Numbered from the stretch's first letter, positions 24,824 through 34,451 are shown. The stretch is DNA of 64,000 nt from Candidatus Tumulicola sp. (GCA_035601835.1 DATNNM010000015.1:62001-126000), one strand, 5' to 3'. Translations and numbers: made by a program. The notes: generated by a model not told the origin, from the sequence alone.

Positions 24824-27800
24824 TTACTCGGTGATCTGCAGCGTGGTCGAAGCCGAGCGGCCGAACTCCTCGGGCGCGTACTGCAGCCGCGCTTCGGCGC
24901 CCGGCCACGAGTAAGTCCCCGGCGTCACGGAGCGCGCTATGTAATGGAAGACGTAGACGCCGGCATCGAGGTGGCTCGCGTACGCCAGCACCCGGTCCTT
25001 GTAGATCGTCTGATAGTCCAGCGCCCAGGTGTTGTGCGGTTCGTAGTATTGGGTCGAGGTTTGGAACGTCGCATCGACCGCCTCGAGGCCGGCTGGCAGC
25101 GGGTCGATGATGAGCACCTGATCGACGGGGTGATCGGTGATGACCTCGAGCCCGATGTCGAAGACTTGACCGGCGGGCAGCGTCAAGTTTCCGGGCGGTG
25201 CAGCGGTCCCGAGCGCGAAGAGCAAGGACGGATCGTTGGCCTGATGCACCTGACGCGTGACGCGCAGGCCGTGCAGCACGCCGGGTTGCGGACCTGCCAG
25301 CCGATACGAAAACGCGACGACGTAGTGCAGCGTGCCGTTGCCCGTCTTCTGCAGCGCGATCGTGTTGGCGCCACGCGGCAGATCGGCCATCGCGACGTTG
25401 ACTTCGCGCTGCGGATTTTTGTAGCCCACGAAGTGCGCGGACGCGATGCGTTTGCCTGCGAGATCGGCGCTCGCCGTGAAATCAGAATTCGGCGATTGCG
25501 TGCGGCTGTAATCCACGAGCGCGTTGAGCGCCTCGGCGTTCTCGTAATATTCGGGCCACGTCCCCTTTTGACGCTGCGCGATCAAGCCGCGCACGAGTTT
25601 GTCGAGCACCTCCGCCGGCCTATGTTGGGCCACGTAGAGCCGCAGCGCTTGGGATTGCACGGTCGTGTACGAGTCGAACCAGCGCCATTGCTGCGGCACG
25701 TTGACGGTCGACGTCCGCCCGGTCTCGTAGACCAGCTCGAGCATCTTGTCAGCCATCGCGGTGGATTGCGCTTGCCAGCCGGGCGAATCGTAAAGGTAGC
25801 TCGCCAGTTTTAGTTGCGAGACGAAGCTAATTTGATCGCGCTGATCGTAGACATCGGACAGGTAATCCGTACGCCGCTCGCCCAAGCCGGCCAAACCGAG
25901 CAGCGCGCCCAAGCGCAGCTCCGCTCGGCACGGCGCGGAGCTGTTGCACGCGAACTGACCCGGATCGGCGAGCAGCTTGTGCAGATAGCTCTTCAGCGCG
26001 GACACCATCGACGGATCCACTTGGAAGCCGGCGTCTATCGCGCGGCCGATCGCCTCCGCGGCATACGGCGTGACGAACGGATCGGATCGATCGGCGCCCG
26101 GATACCAGCCAAAGCCGCCGTCGGCTCGTTGTAGCCGCGCTAACTTACCGAGATTGTACGTCGCCGATTTTTGCGCGTTGAAGTCGGGGAAGACCTGGCC
26201 GTACTTGGTGGCGAGGACTTGCAGGTCGGCGGTGATCGCCAGTTGGCTTGCGATCGGTTCTTGGAACGGCAGATCTTCGTCTTCGCGGACGTCGCGGATG
26301 GCCGTCGAGGTGAATTCCGGCAATAGCAGGCTCGCGAGGAAGAAATCAAGACCGCCTGCGTCGTTGGACACGTTCTGCGCGATCTTGAGCGGCACGCTTG
26401 CCGCACTGGTGGTCGCGCCCGACTCCACGGCTTGCTCCATGATCGGCAGCGCGCGCAATTCCACCGGCAGCTCAAACGCATCGCTTTCCGGTCCTAGTTT
26501 GATGGTGAAGCGCACCTTCGCCGGACCAAGCGCGCTGACCGAGATCGGGAAGCGATAAGCCTTGGTGCCCGGCTCGGCTTGCCCGGCGAAAGTCGTGGTC
26601 AGCTCAGTTTGACGGCCGGACCCGAAGCGCAGCGGCCCTTGCGCGACGCCCTCGATCGAAAGCGGGCCGGTCTTGTTGTCGTTGTTGGTGATCGCCACAC
26701 CGCCGTTGAAAATGTCGCCGGGCCGCGCGAATTGCGGCAGCACCGGGTTGCTCAGCAGCGGCTGGCTCGTGATGAAGGTGGCGTCGCTGTTGCCGAAGCG
26801 CAGTTCATCGCCGCTGCCCGCCGCCGACGAGCCGATGGCCACTGCCATGACGCGCCACGTCGTGAGATCGTCGGGCACTTTGAACGAGACTTGCGCGTGG
26901 CCGCCGCTGTCCGTAGTCACCGAACCGTTGTAGTACGCGAGCGGCTGGAAGTTCGTGCGCACGCGCGTGCCCGCCGCGCCTGCCAGGAAACCGCCGCCGT
27001 AGCCCCAGCCTTTGGCCAGCGGCGATGCCGGCTGCTGGAGCACCACCTGCGGACGATTGTCGGCGAAGCGCTGCGTGATGTCTTGCTGCGCCCACACGGT
27101 CGTCACAAGATCGGGCGGCCGGAATCCGGTGAGCTGCAGCACCGCTTCGTTGGCGACGATCACGGTGAATTGTCCCTGTTTGGGCTTGCCCTTGCTATCG
27201 CTCAGCGCGAGTTTGACGGTCTGCTGTCCGCCGGGGCGCACCTTCGCCTGCTGCGGCGCTATTTGCACTTTCAAATACTTGTCATCGAGGCTGGTCGAGA
27301 ATGGAGCAAAGCCCACTTGCGCCAGTGTGGCCAGGCTGCCCGGCTCGGTCTGCGCCAGCGGCTTGCCCTGGCGCACGAGCACTGCTTGCACCGCGGCGTT
27401 GGGCATCATGTCGGGAGTCACGGTGAATTGGACCTTGGGCGCGCCGCCTTTGACGTGCTGAACGCTGCGATAGATGACGCCGGATCGGATGACCGCGAAG
27501 TACAGCTCCGCTTCTTGGTAGGGCGATTGGACGAGCGCGGTAGCGGTCTCGCCCGCTTTGTATTTGGTCTTGTCGAGCTTGATGCCGAGGTGATCCTTGT
27601 TGAGGTCGCCCCAATCCACGATCTCCTCGCCGGTCACCCAGATCGCCTGATCGGTCGCGGATGCGTCGCCGGCGGCGCCGACGAAGTTCGCGCGGATGCG
27701 GAAGATGCCGGAGTCTTTGGCCGTGAACGAAGCGCTTTGCGGCGTCGTGCCGGAGCGGACGTCGGCGCTATCCACGGTCTTGTATTCGACCGCGTGGCGC

Positions 27801-30571
27801 GTGGTCTGGCCGCCTTCGACTACTTGCGTCGCCGCGGCGAATTGCATCTTCTGCAGCTCGATGTGCACTCTTTCGCCGTCTTTGACGGCGCCGTCGGGCC
27901 CGGTGACGATCACCTGCACGCTGAACGGCTTGCCTTGATTCGCGACGTAGTCGCTTTGCAAGCCGATGAGACGCGTGTCGGGCAGCGCCGTGAAGCTCTT
28001 CGAATCCGCGACTGATAGGTTCGACACGTCGGTGGTCTGCATGTCGACGCGGTAGTTCATCGGATACGGAAGGTCGTTGGCCACCTTCACCGGCTGCGTA
28101 GCGTTGCCGCCGGCGTCGAGCGTGCCGCTCGTTTGCAGCACGTCGCTGGTCACCGACGGCGGCTGTTCCGGCCAGTACCATTGGCGGCCGAAGGTGAACT
28201 GGTCCCAACCTTTGGGAGTGAACGACGTCTGATCGCGCGTGACGAAGAACGTGTATTTGCCGCCGACCACCGGCGACCCGAACAGATAGCTGCTCTTCGC
28301 TGACGCTGCTACGGAGTCGCCCACGCCAGCGAATTCTTTGTCCAGCTTCAGCTCGACTTTGAAATTTGGGGGCTTGAACTCGGCGACGCGGAACTGACCT
28401 TGGATCGTGAGGCCGCGTCCGCCCGAGGCGCTCACCTGATAGTAGCCGAGCGGCTGATTGGGCTTCAGCGTGATCTGCTTAGCGAACGTGCCGTAGTCGT
28501 TGGTCGTGACGTCGCCGTAGGCCGTGTCCTTACCGCTGGGATCTTGGATCTTCAACGCATAGGTGGCGTGCCGGTCTTGGTGCAGCGCGTCGCTCTCCAA
28601 GTAATAGGCGACGCCGGTGAGCCAAACTTTTTCATTGGGCTGGTAGAGCTGGCGATCGGAGTAGATGATGCCGCGTGTTTGTGGACTGCCGTCCGACCAA
28701 CTGGTTTCGATCCCGTAGCCGTACGCGCCGCTGTATGTGCTGGTCCGCGAATACGCCCAGTCCGCGCCGTCGTGGGCCACGACGAGCAGTTCGGGTCCTT
28801 CGGTGTGGCTGGACTGCGCGGCGTAACAGGAGCGCAGCGAATCGTACGACAAGCGCAGCGCTCCGGCTGCGTCGGTCGTGCCGCCCGCGCACGGCGACCC
28901 GCTCGCGATGCTCTTGTCGCTGACGCCCGAAACGTAGAGGTCCACCTGGCTGCCTTGGACCGGCGAGCCATCGGATAGATGGTGCACGCGGACCAGGCCC
29001 GAGCGCGGGAACCATTGCGCGAAGACGCCGAGGTTGGTGAGCTGCACCGCGCCAAAAATCGAAGGTACCCGGTCGTGCATCGTGCCTTGGTCTTCGTAGG
29101 AATAGGTGAAGCCGGTCACGCCGTACGCGAGCATGCCGGTCGCGCCGCCGAGTCGCTGCGCCAGCGGCACGGTGTAATTGGTCTGCGCGTTCTTCTTCTG
29201 TGCGATGAAGAGATCGCTCGCCTGGCTTAGATCCACTAGATCTTGCGGGCTATCGTGGTAGACCAGAGCTTGCGGCGTCACGCTCTTGAACGCGATCCGC
29301 AAGCCGCTGTTTTTCGGCAAGTTGACGGTTGACACGATGAGTTGAAGCCGCTTATCCGCTGGGAAGATGTTGAAGCCCGCCGGGGCCCAGATGTCCGCGG
29401 CGATGTCACCCGTGAGGAATCTCTCAGTCTGCGTCTTGCCGAACTCTTGCCCGAACTGGTCTTTCAGGCCCGGCGCAACCGTGATGGTGTAGTCGGTGTT
29501 GGGCATCAGCAGCCCCGGATTGATCGAGATGGTGCTCTCGCCGTCATACGCTTGCACGAGGTTCGCTGCATTCAATGGGGCGGGTGCGATGCTGATGTTC
29601 TTGGCGGCGGATGCGGCGTCGAGTCCGTTGTTGAAATCGAGCTGCGGCGAGCCCGTGGTGAAGCGGCCATACGCGCCGTCAGCGCCGGGTTGACCGTAAG
29701 CGCTCACGTCTTGGAGCGCGAGCGGTGAGAACGTATGAAACTCGCCGCTGAACGATTTGTCGCTCGGCAGGTTGCCGTGTTGCGGGATGAGACCCGGATC
29801 AAATGAGAGCGTGTAGGTCGTCGCCTTTTCGAGATCGCGCTGCGGCGTGACCGCATAGACGTACAGCCGCGCGGACGGATCGAATTTCTGATTCGCGGCC
29901 GCGTAGTCGTCCGGGCTGGGCGTGGCCTCCTTCTCGAGTTTGACGCTGATCGCGACCGGGCTGCCGTTTTTCGGCGTCAGCTGCACGTGCCTGTCGAGCG
30001 AACTCTGGTCCAACTCGAGATTGGATTGGATCTCAAGCGTCGGCTTGAGCGGCCGAGGTGCCTCACCCGTCGGCAGATTCGTCAGCTGGATGGGTTCGGT
30101 GGCGAAGGTCCACGCGAGGTCGTGCGCGAGTGTGTTACCTTTGAGATCGCTCAGGCCGGCTTTGAGCGTGACCCGAATGCGCGTGGCTTTGGGCAGCGCT
30201 CTGTCCGCTTGGAAGCCGACCATCTTGGGCGTGAGAAAACGGAAGTGTCCGGGCAGCGGCGGCTGGATGTCGAACATCGCGAGCTTCGACTGTTGGTCGG
30301 GACTTTCGATGGCCTCAAGCGGGATGAGATCGTCTTTGAAGCGGATGATGATCTGGGCCAGCGTGTCGACTTGGCCTTTGGGACCGATCTGCCGCACGAG
30401 CGACGGCAGCGCGGGGAACGGCAGCGGCGAGACTTCAGGCAGTGGGCCGTTGCCGGCGGCGATGTTGCCGATGCCGCCCTTGCAGCCGGCCAGCGCGGTT
30501 AGCGCTGCGAACGCGGCGAGGACAACGACAAAACTCCGCCAGGCTCTGACGGCCGTGCCGGTCCGTTGCAT
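24824..30571 (-). CDS. Bacterial alpha-2-macroglobulin lipoprotein (MG family, thioester-less)
   Basis: 1915 residues. A lipobox LAGC with Cys30 predicts anchoring to a membrane in the periplasm. Bacterial Ig-like domains come first (RFKDDLIPLEAIE and further units), then MG domains with the A2M signatures GIIYSDRQLYQPNEKVWLTG and KTKYKAGETATALVQSPY, the A2M family box near DLTTWRVMAVA, a terpenoid-cyclase-like thioester domain and a C-terminal receptor-like domain. Where classical members have CxEQ, this one reads DLPFQEPIAS (about residue 1435), so there is no Cys for a thioester. The family traps proteases and guards the cell envelope, and is often linked to pbpC, which is 4 kb away here. 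Confidence 0.92.
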   Translation of the reverse strand: MQRTGTAVRAWRSFVVVLAAFAALTALAGCKGGIGNIAAGNGPLPEVSPLPFPALPSLVRQIGPKGQVDTLAQIIIRFKDDLIPLEAIESPDQQSKLAMFDIQPPLPGHFRFLTPKMVGFQADRALPKATRIRVTLKAGLSDLKGNTLAHDLAWTFATEPIQLTNLPTGEAPRPLKPTLEIQSNLELDQSSLDRHVQLTPKNGSPVAISVKLEKEATPSPDDYAAANQKFDPSARLYVYAVTPQRDLEKATTYTLSFDPGLIPQHGNLPSDKSFSGEFHTFSPLALQDVSAYGQPGADGAYGRFTTGSPQLDFNNGLDAASAAKNISIAPAPLNAANLVQAYDGESTISINPGLLMPNTDYTITVAPGLKDQFGQEFGKTQTERFLTGDIAADIWAPAGFNIFPADKRLQLIVSTVNLPKNSGLRIAFKSVTPQALVYHDSPQDLVDLSQASDLFIAQKKNAQTNYTVPLAQRLGGATGMLAYGVTGFTYSYEDQGTMHDRVPSIFGAVQLTNLGVFAQWFPRSGLVRVHHLSDGSPVQGSQVDLYVSGVSDKSIASGSPCAGGTTDAAGALRLSYDSLRSCYAAQSSHTEGPELLVVAHDGADWAYSRTSTYSGAYGYGIETSWSDGSPQTRGIIYSDRQLYQPNEKVWLTGVAYYLESDALHQDRHATYALKIQDPSGKDTAYGDVTTNDYGTFAKQITLKPNQPLGYYQVSASGGRGLTIQGQFRVAEFKPPNFKVELKLDKEFAGVGDSVAASAKSSYLFGSPVVGGKYTFFVTRDQTSFTPKGWDQFTFGRQWYWPEQPPSVTSDVLQTSGTLDAGGNATQPVKVANDLPYPMNYRVDMQTTDVSNLSVADSKSFTALPDTRLIGLQSDYVANQGKPFSVQVIVTGPDGAVKDGERVHIELQKMQFAAATQVVEGGQTTRHAVEYKTVDSADVRSGTTPQSASFTAKDSGIFRIRANFVGAAGDASATDQAIWVTGEEIVDWGDLNKDHLGIKLDKTKYKAGETATALVQSPYQEAELYFAVIRSGVIYRSVQHVKGGAPKVQFTVTPDMMPNAAVQAVLVRQGKPLAQTEPGSLATLAQVGFAPFSTSLDDKYLKVQIAPQQAKVRPGGQQTVKLALSDSKGKPKQGQFTVIVANEAVLQLTGFRPPDLVTTVWAQQDITQRFADNRPQVVLQQPASPLAKGWGYGGGFLAGAAGTRVRTNFQPLAYYNGSVTTDSGGHAQVSFKVPDDLTTWRVMAVAIGSSAAGSGDELRFGNSDATFITSQPLLSNPVLPQFARPGDIFNGGVAITNNDNKTGPLSIEGVAQGPLRFGSGRQTELTTTFAGQAEPGTKAYRFPISVSALGPAKVRFTIKLGPESDAFELPVELRALPIMEQAVESGATTSAASVPLKIAQNVSNDAGGLDFFLASLLLPEFTSTAIRDVREDEDLPFQEPIASQLAITADLQVLATKYGQVFPDFNAQKSATYNLGKLARLQRADGGFGWYPGADRSDPFVTPYAAEAIGRAIDAGFQVDPSMVSALKSYLHKLLADPGQFACNSSAPCRAELRLGALLGLAGLGERRTDYLSDVYDQRDQISFVSQLKLASYLYDSPGWQAQSTAMADKMLELVYETGRTSTVNVPQQWRWFDSYTTVQSQALRLYVAQHRPAEVLDKLVRGLIAQRQKGTWPEYYENAEALNALVDYSRTQSPNSDFTASADLAGKRIASAHFVGYKNPQREVNVAMADLPRGANTIALQKTGNGTLHYVVAFSYRLAGPQPGVLHGLRVTRQVHQANDPSLLFALGTAAPPGNLTLPAGQVFDIGLEVITDHPVDQVLIIDPLPAGLEAVDATFQTSTQYYEPHNTWALDYQTIYKDRVLAYASHLDAGVYVFHYIARSVTPGTYSWPGAEARLQYAPEEFGRSASTTLQITE

Positions 30572-30630
30572 GTCGTGCCCTCCAGTGTGATACGAAGCCG
30601 CGCTTAGGGGGAGAGCAGTTTCAGCGCGCT

Positions 30631-30716
30631 TGTAGTGCCGGACCTTTAGGTCCGGATTCCGGGGCTAAAGCCCCGGCACTACATTAGTACCTCCGAGCTT
30701 CGCTCGGAACGCTACA
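30631..30716 (+). repeat. Inverted pair of REP-like units plus a family B unit
   Basis: An inverted unit at 30631-30655 has TGTAGTG on the left of a CCGGACCT/AGGTCCGG stem (a C/A hybrid). It is followed 3 bp later by a family A unit in the usual orientation at 30659-30683, so the two GTAG/CTAC tails face outward, the layout of a REPIN doublet. Family B follows at 30692-30716, ending 2 bp before the fumC stop. Confidence 0.9.
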
Positions 30717-30718
30717 TT

Positions 30719-32146
30719 TTAGCCGCCGCCGGCGCCGACCCGGTCGGCGCTCGGTTCGACCATCAACGCAGGATTGAGGATCTTGTCGAGTTGCTTCTCG
30801 GACAGCTCGGTCTTCTCGCGCGCTACTTCGCGGATGCTTTTCCCCGTCTTGGCCGCTTCCTTGACGATGGCGGCCGCGGCGTCGTAGCCGATGATCGGCG
30901 CCAGGCTGGTGCCGATGGCCAGGCCGCGCTCGACCATCTCGGGGCCGCGCTCGGTGGCCTTCAACCCGTCGATGCACTGGGTCGCGAGGTTCTTGGCCGT
31001 CTTGGCCAACAGCGAAACGGATTGCAACAGGTCGTAGGCGACGATCGGCATGGTCAGGTTGATCTCGAAATTGCCGCTTTGCCCGCCAAGCGCGATGGTG
31101 GCGTCGTTGCCGATCACCTGGAAGCAAGCCATGATGGCCGACTCGGCGATGACCGGATTGACTTTGCCGGGCATGATCGAGGAGCCGGGCTGAACAGCCG
31201 GCAGGTCGAGCTCGCCGATGCCGGCGCGCGGACCGGACCCGAGCCAGCGCACGTCGTTGGCGATCTTGATGATCGAGACCGCGATCGTCTTGAGCGCGCC
31301 GCTTGCAGCCACGCAGTTGTCGAGCGTGGCTTGGGCCTGGAAATGATTGCTGGTTTCGTGGATCTGCAGCCCGGTCATGTGGGAGAGTCGGGCGCTCGCT
31401 TTTTTGGCAAACTCGGGGTGGGTGTTGATGCCCGTGCCGACGGCGGTGCCCCCGAGCGCCACCTCGCTCAGCTCCTCGAGCGCTTGGTTGGCGCGTTTGA
31501 TGCCGCGCTCGATCTGGCCGGCGTAGCCGAGGAACTCCTGACCCAGGCGGATGGGCGTGGCGTCCTGCAGGTGCGTGCGCCCAGTCTTCACGATCTTCCA
31601 AAACTCTTTGGATTTCTTCTCGAGCGAGTGCTTCAGGGTTGCCAGCGCCGGGAGCAGATCTTCCTTTATAGCACTGGCCGCGGCGATGTGCGTGGCCGTG
31701 GGGATGACGTCGTTGCTCGATTGGCCGAAGTTCACATGATCGTTCGGGTGGATCTTCGTGGACGGCGGGCTGGCACCGACGAGGGACGCCGCGCGATGCG
31801 CGATGACTTCATTGGCGTTCATGTTGGTGGACGTGCCCGAGCCGGTCTGGAAGATGTCCAGCACGAAATGCTCGTCGAGTTTGCCGTCGACGACTTCTTG
31901 CGCGGCCTTGACGATCGGATCGGCGAACGCTTTGTCGAGCAGACCGAGTTCGGCGTTGGTCTGAGCCGCTGCGAGCTTCACTTGGCCGAGCGCCTTGATG
32001 AAGCGTCGCGGGTAGCGCAGATCGCTGATCGGGAAATTCAGCACAGCGCGCTGCGTGCTGGCGCCGTAGAGGGCTTGGCTGGGCACTTGCATTTCGCCCA
32101 TGGAATCGCGCTCCGTCCGGGTGGGGACGTCGGGCTTGTTCTTCAT
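30719..32146 (-). CDS. fumC: Fumarate hydratase, class II
   Basis: 475 residues, the normal size for class II fumarase, a cytosolic tetramer that hydrates fumarate to malate in the citric acid cycle. The superfamily signature GSSIMPGKVNP is present with the mobile-loop serine, along with TGSGTSTNMNANEV and the catalytic-His region SGRTHLQDATPIRLGQE (here KTGRTHLQDATP). These favour fumarase over aspartase. The gene appears monocistronic, flanked by REP-like clusters on both sides. Confidence 0.95.
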   Translation of the reverse strand: MKNKPDVPTRTERDSMGEMQVPSQALYGASTQRAVLNFPISDLRYPRRFIKALGQVKLAAAQTNAELGLLDKAFADPIVKAAQEVVDGKLDEHFVLDIFQTGSGTSTNMNANEVIAHRAASLVGASPPSTKIHPNDHVNFGQSSNDVIPTATHIAAASAIKEDLLPALATLKHSLEKKSKEFWKIVKTGRTHLQDATPIRLGQEFLGYAGQIERGIKRANQALEELSEVALGGTAVGTGINTHPEFAKKASARLSHMTGLQIHETSNHFQAQATLDNCVAASGALKTIAVSIIKIANDVRWLGSGPRAGIGELDLPAVQPGSSIMPGKVNPVIAESAIMACFQVIGNDATIALGGQSGNFEINLTMPIVAYDLLQSVSLLAKTAKNLATQCIDGLKATERGPEMVERGLAIGTSLAPIIGYDAAAAIVKEAAKTGKSIREVAREKTELSEKQLDKILNPALMVEPSADRVGAGGG

Positions 32147-32221
32147 GGGCGGGGTTTCGGCGAGGCGCTCCCGTGCGCCCTGGGCTGCGGCGACTAACGT
32201 CGCTTGCCCGCCTGGAATCAG

Positions 32222-32290
32222 CCGGGGCTAAAGCCCCGGCACTACATACACGGACCTAAAGGTCCGTGGCTACGTTCAACCGTGGTTACG
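32222..32290 (+). repeat. REP-like family A and C units plus a truncated C copy
   Basis: Family A at 32222-32246, family C at 32251-32273 (CGGACCT/AGGTCCG, tail TGGCTAC) and a left-truncated C remnant (CGTGGTTACG) at 32281-32290. They occupy the gap between the starts of fumC and the stop of the exported-protein gene. Confidence 0.9.
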
Positions 32291-32297
32291 TGGCTTC

Positions 32298-32840
32298 TTA
32301 GGGCTTTCCGATGATCATCAGGTGCGCGTACGGCGTGCCCTTGAACATGACGAACGTGCCAGCCGATTGAAAGGCCGACGGTAGTCCGGATGCCTTCGGG
32401 TCAAACGGCCACAAGATCATCCAGTGCGGCGGAGTCTTGTAGACCTGCTTGCCGGGTTTTGGCCAGGGATCCGTCATGCTGTAATCCGTACCGCCGGCAA
32501 ACATGTAGGTGACGCCCGGTTTGGTGTTCGTCGGAGCCGGTTTGTGAGCCATCCAGTCGCTCGCCCACTGCATTGACTGCGCATCCAAGCACATGGGATC
32601 GTCGCCGACCATACCCGGGTGCCCGGGGATGCATGTAAAGCCGTTCGTGCCTTTGCGCAGCACGGTGGCCTTGCCTTTGTTCAAGTCTACCACGGTCGCG
32701 TTCGCAGCGATCGAAGCCGGGCCCGCCGACATCGCTCGGGCAATCTTTGTCTTCGCCGATTCGGCGGCGTGGCTCGTTGTCGCGGCCAAGACCAGCAACG
32801 CAGGCACCAATGCCAATACGGCAAATCGCAAGAACTTCAT
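32298..32840 (-). CDS. Secreted protein of unknown function
   Basis: 180 residues with a signal peptide (FAVLALVPALLVLAATTSHA, cleavage before AESAK). The mature domain has GFTCIPGHPGMVGDDPMCLD with two cysteines likely to form a disulfide, then YMFAGGTDYSMTDPWPKPG and PPHWMILWPFDPKASG. This pattern is familiar from small conserved exported proteins of soil bacteria without assigned function. The strong ribosome-binding site AGGAGG precedes the ATG. Flanked by REP-like clusters, so probably transcribed alone. Confidence 0.75.
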   Translation of the reverse strand: MKFLRFAVLALVPALLVLAATTSHAAESAKTKIARAMSAGPASIAANATVVDLNKGKATVLRKGTNGFTCIPGHPGMVGDDPMCLDAQSMQWASDWMAHKPAPTNTKPGVTYMFAGGTDYSMTDPWPKPGKQVYKTPPHWMILWPFDPKASGLPSAFQSAGTFVMFKGTPYAHLMIIGKP

Positions 32841-32876
32841 CAGATAGGTCCTCCTGTAGTGGTTGTCTTCCCGATT

Positions 32877-32928
32877 GCCGGACTAAAGTCCGGCATACCA
32901 CATCCGGGGCTAAAGCCCCGGCACTACA
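32877..32928 (+). repeat. REP-like family D and A units
   Basis: Family D at 32877-32902 (GCCGGACT/AGTCCGGC, tail ATACCACA) followed 1 bp later by family A at 32904-32928. They lie between two minus-strand genes. Confidence 0.93.
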
Positions 32929-32938
32929 TAGGGTGGCG

Positions 32939-33520
32939 CTATGTTGGGTGGGGGCGGCCGAGGCGAAGAAACGTCACGACCTCGGTCCCGATGGGGAGAC
33001 GCGGCCGGATGCTGCCGGCGATCTCCGCTCCCGCGAGCACCGGCGCGCTTGCACTTGCTGCCGCCGCTACTTCTTCGTAGTAGACACCGAAGTGCGGCAG
33101 CGCCCGCGAGCGCACGAACTCAGCAGCGCCGACGTCGTAATCGTCGTCGTCTGCGCCGCCGGCCTCAAGCGGCTGGCCTTCCCAATAGCTGGTATATGAC
33201 CAATGGCCCTCCGCGTCGCTGTACGATAGCTGCAGCGTTTCGGTTTGGAGAACCTCGGACAGCCCTTCAGCGATCCCGCCGTCGTCAAACGCGTGGCCGT
33301 CCTCCAGCACCGCGATCCAACCATCTTCTTCCGGAAATATGGCAAAGCTTCGCACGCGTTTGGCCGCGATGCACGTGTCGGGGGTGGGCTCGAGACCGCG
33401 CTGCGTCGTGGGCTGGCGCTCGCTTTCCGCCATCAACTCTTCGAGCGCGGTCCTCACGCTCTGCAGCGTCGCGTCCTTCACGTAGACCGTTCCGAAATTG
33501 AAGCCAATTCCTAAACTCAT
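32939..33520 (-). CDS. Protein of unknown function, coupled to proline dehydrogenase
   Basis: 193 residues, acidic, without signal peptide or membrane segment. The middle (FAIFPEEDGWIAVLEDG to LSYSDAEGHWSYTSYWEGQ) alternates strands in a way seen in small immunity- or SMI1-like single domains, but I do not recognise a family. Its start overlaps the proline dehydrogenase stop by 4 bp, so it is translationally coupled to it. The C-terminal Ala-rich stretch VAAAASASAPVLAGAEIAGS may be disordered. Confidence 0.6.
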   Translation of the reverse strand: MSLGIGFNFGTVYVKDATLQSVRTALEELMAESERQPTTQRGLEPTPDTCIAAKRVRSFAIFPEEDGWIAVLEDGHAFDDGGIAEGLSEVLQTETLQLSYSDAEGHWSYTSYWEGQPLEAGGADDDDYDVGAAEFVRSRALPHFGVYYEEVAAAASASAPVLAGAEIAGSIRPRLPIGTEVVTFLRLGRPHPT

Positions 33521-34407
33521 CGGCTGAAGAAGCTCCGCAAGACGAAAAAGACGTTCTCTTTGCGCTCGGCGAGGCGGCGATAGAAATAGCTGGCCCAGTG
33601 CGACCCGAACGGCACGTAGACGCGCACCTTGTATCCTTGTTTGACCAGCGTGCGCTGCGCCCCGGGCCGGATGCCGTACAACATCTGGAATTCAAAGCTT
33701 TTTGGGGCGATCCCGTTGCGCGCGGCGTAGTCGCGCACGGCAGCGAGGATCTGCTCGTCGTGCGTGGCGATGCCGGGGTAGGCGCCCTCGCTCACGAGAC
33801 GCTGCGCGAGTTGGATGTAATTGCGTCGGATGTCGGTCATCTTCTGGAAGGCGATATGCGCCGGCTCTTTGTATGCGCCCTTGCATAGCCGCACGCGCAA
33901 CCCTCGTGCGATGCAGCGCTCGACGTCGTGAGCCGCGCATTTCAAGTAGGCTTGCACGACAGGACCGATGTTCGTGTAGCTCTCGAGCGCGCGATCGAGG
34001 ATGCGGTAGGTCGAGTCGACCGTGCTCGAACCTTCCATATCCAAGCGCACGAACATGTCGAGCGGGCGCGCCTTGGCGGTGATGCGCTGCAGGTTTGCGA
34101 CCGCGAGATCCTCGGAAATCGCTTGCCCGATGGCGCTGAGCTTGACCGACACGTTGCAATCCGCGCCGCTTGCCGCGATGCGATCGATCATCTCGAGGTA
34201 CGTGTCGGTGGTGAGGGTCGCGTCGCGTTCGTTAGTGACGTCCTCGCCTAGGAAGTCGACCGTGCACGAGAGGCCGTCGGCGTTGAGGCGCTGCACGGCC
34301 GCGATGGCGGTTTCGGTCGTTTCGCCGGCGACGAAGCGTTTGGCGAGGAAGAACAGCCTGCGCTGGAGGCCGGGTCTGGAGTTGAGGACGTCTGCGATCG
34401 AGGTCAT
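33517..34407 (-). CDS. Proline dehydrogenase (PRODH, FAD-dependent)
   Basis: 296 residues, the size of monofunctional bacterial PRODH. It oxidises proline to pyrroline-5-carboxylate and passes electrons to quinone at the membrane. Family motifs along the TIM barrel: SVKLSAIG, VRLDMEGSSTVDST, RLCKGAYKEP, and the C-terminal VRVYVPFGSHWASYFYRRLAER, which carries the paired Arg residues that bind the proline carboxylate. No pyrroline-5-carboxylate dehydrogenase gene lies next to it. Divergent from the GMC oxidoreductase with 44 bp between starts. Confidence 0.92.
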   Translation of the reverse strand: MTSIADVLNSRPGLQRRLFFLAKRFVAGETTETAIAAVQRLNADGLSCTVDFLGEDVTNERDATLTTDTYLEMIDRIAASGADCNVSVKLSAIGQAISEDLAVANLQRITAKARPLDMFVRLDMEGSSTVDSTYRILDRALESYTNIGPVVQAYLKCAAHDVERCIARGLRVRLCKGAYKEPAHIAFQKMTDIRRNYIQLAQRLVSEGAYPGIATHDEQILAAVRDYAARNGIAPKSFEFQMLYGIRPGAQRTLVKQGYKVRVYVPFGSHWASYFYRRLAERKENVFFVLRSFFSR

Positions 34408-34451
34408 CGCAAGGGGTCTGCTACCACACGGGCTGAAGGCGGGCCTTCGTC

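Noticed and set aside
26579..28015. A 478-residue + strand frame inside the alpha-2-macroglobulin gene
   Set aside because: Antisense shadow: composition is Arg/His/Gly-rich with no family motif, and the other strand encodes conserved macroglobulin domains.
30791..32197. A 468-residue open frame on the + strand opposite fumC
   Set aside because: It lies wholly over the fumarase gene, whose motifs are unmistakable; high GC leaves the antisense frame open by chance.
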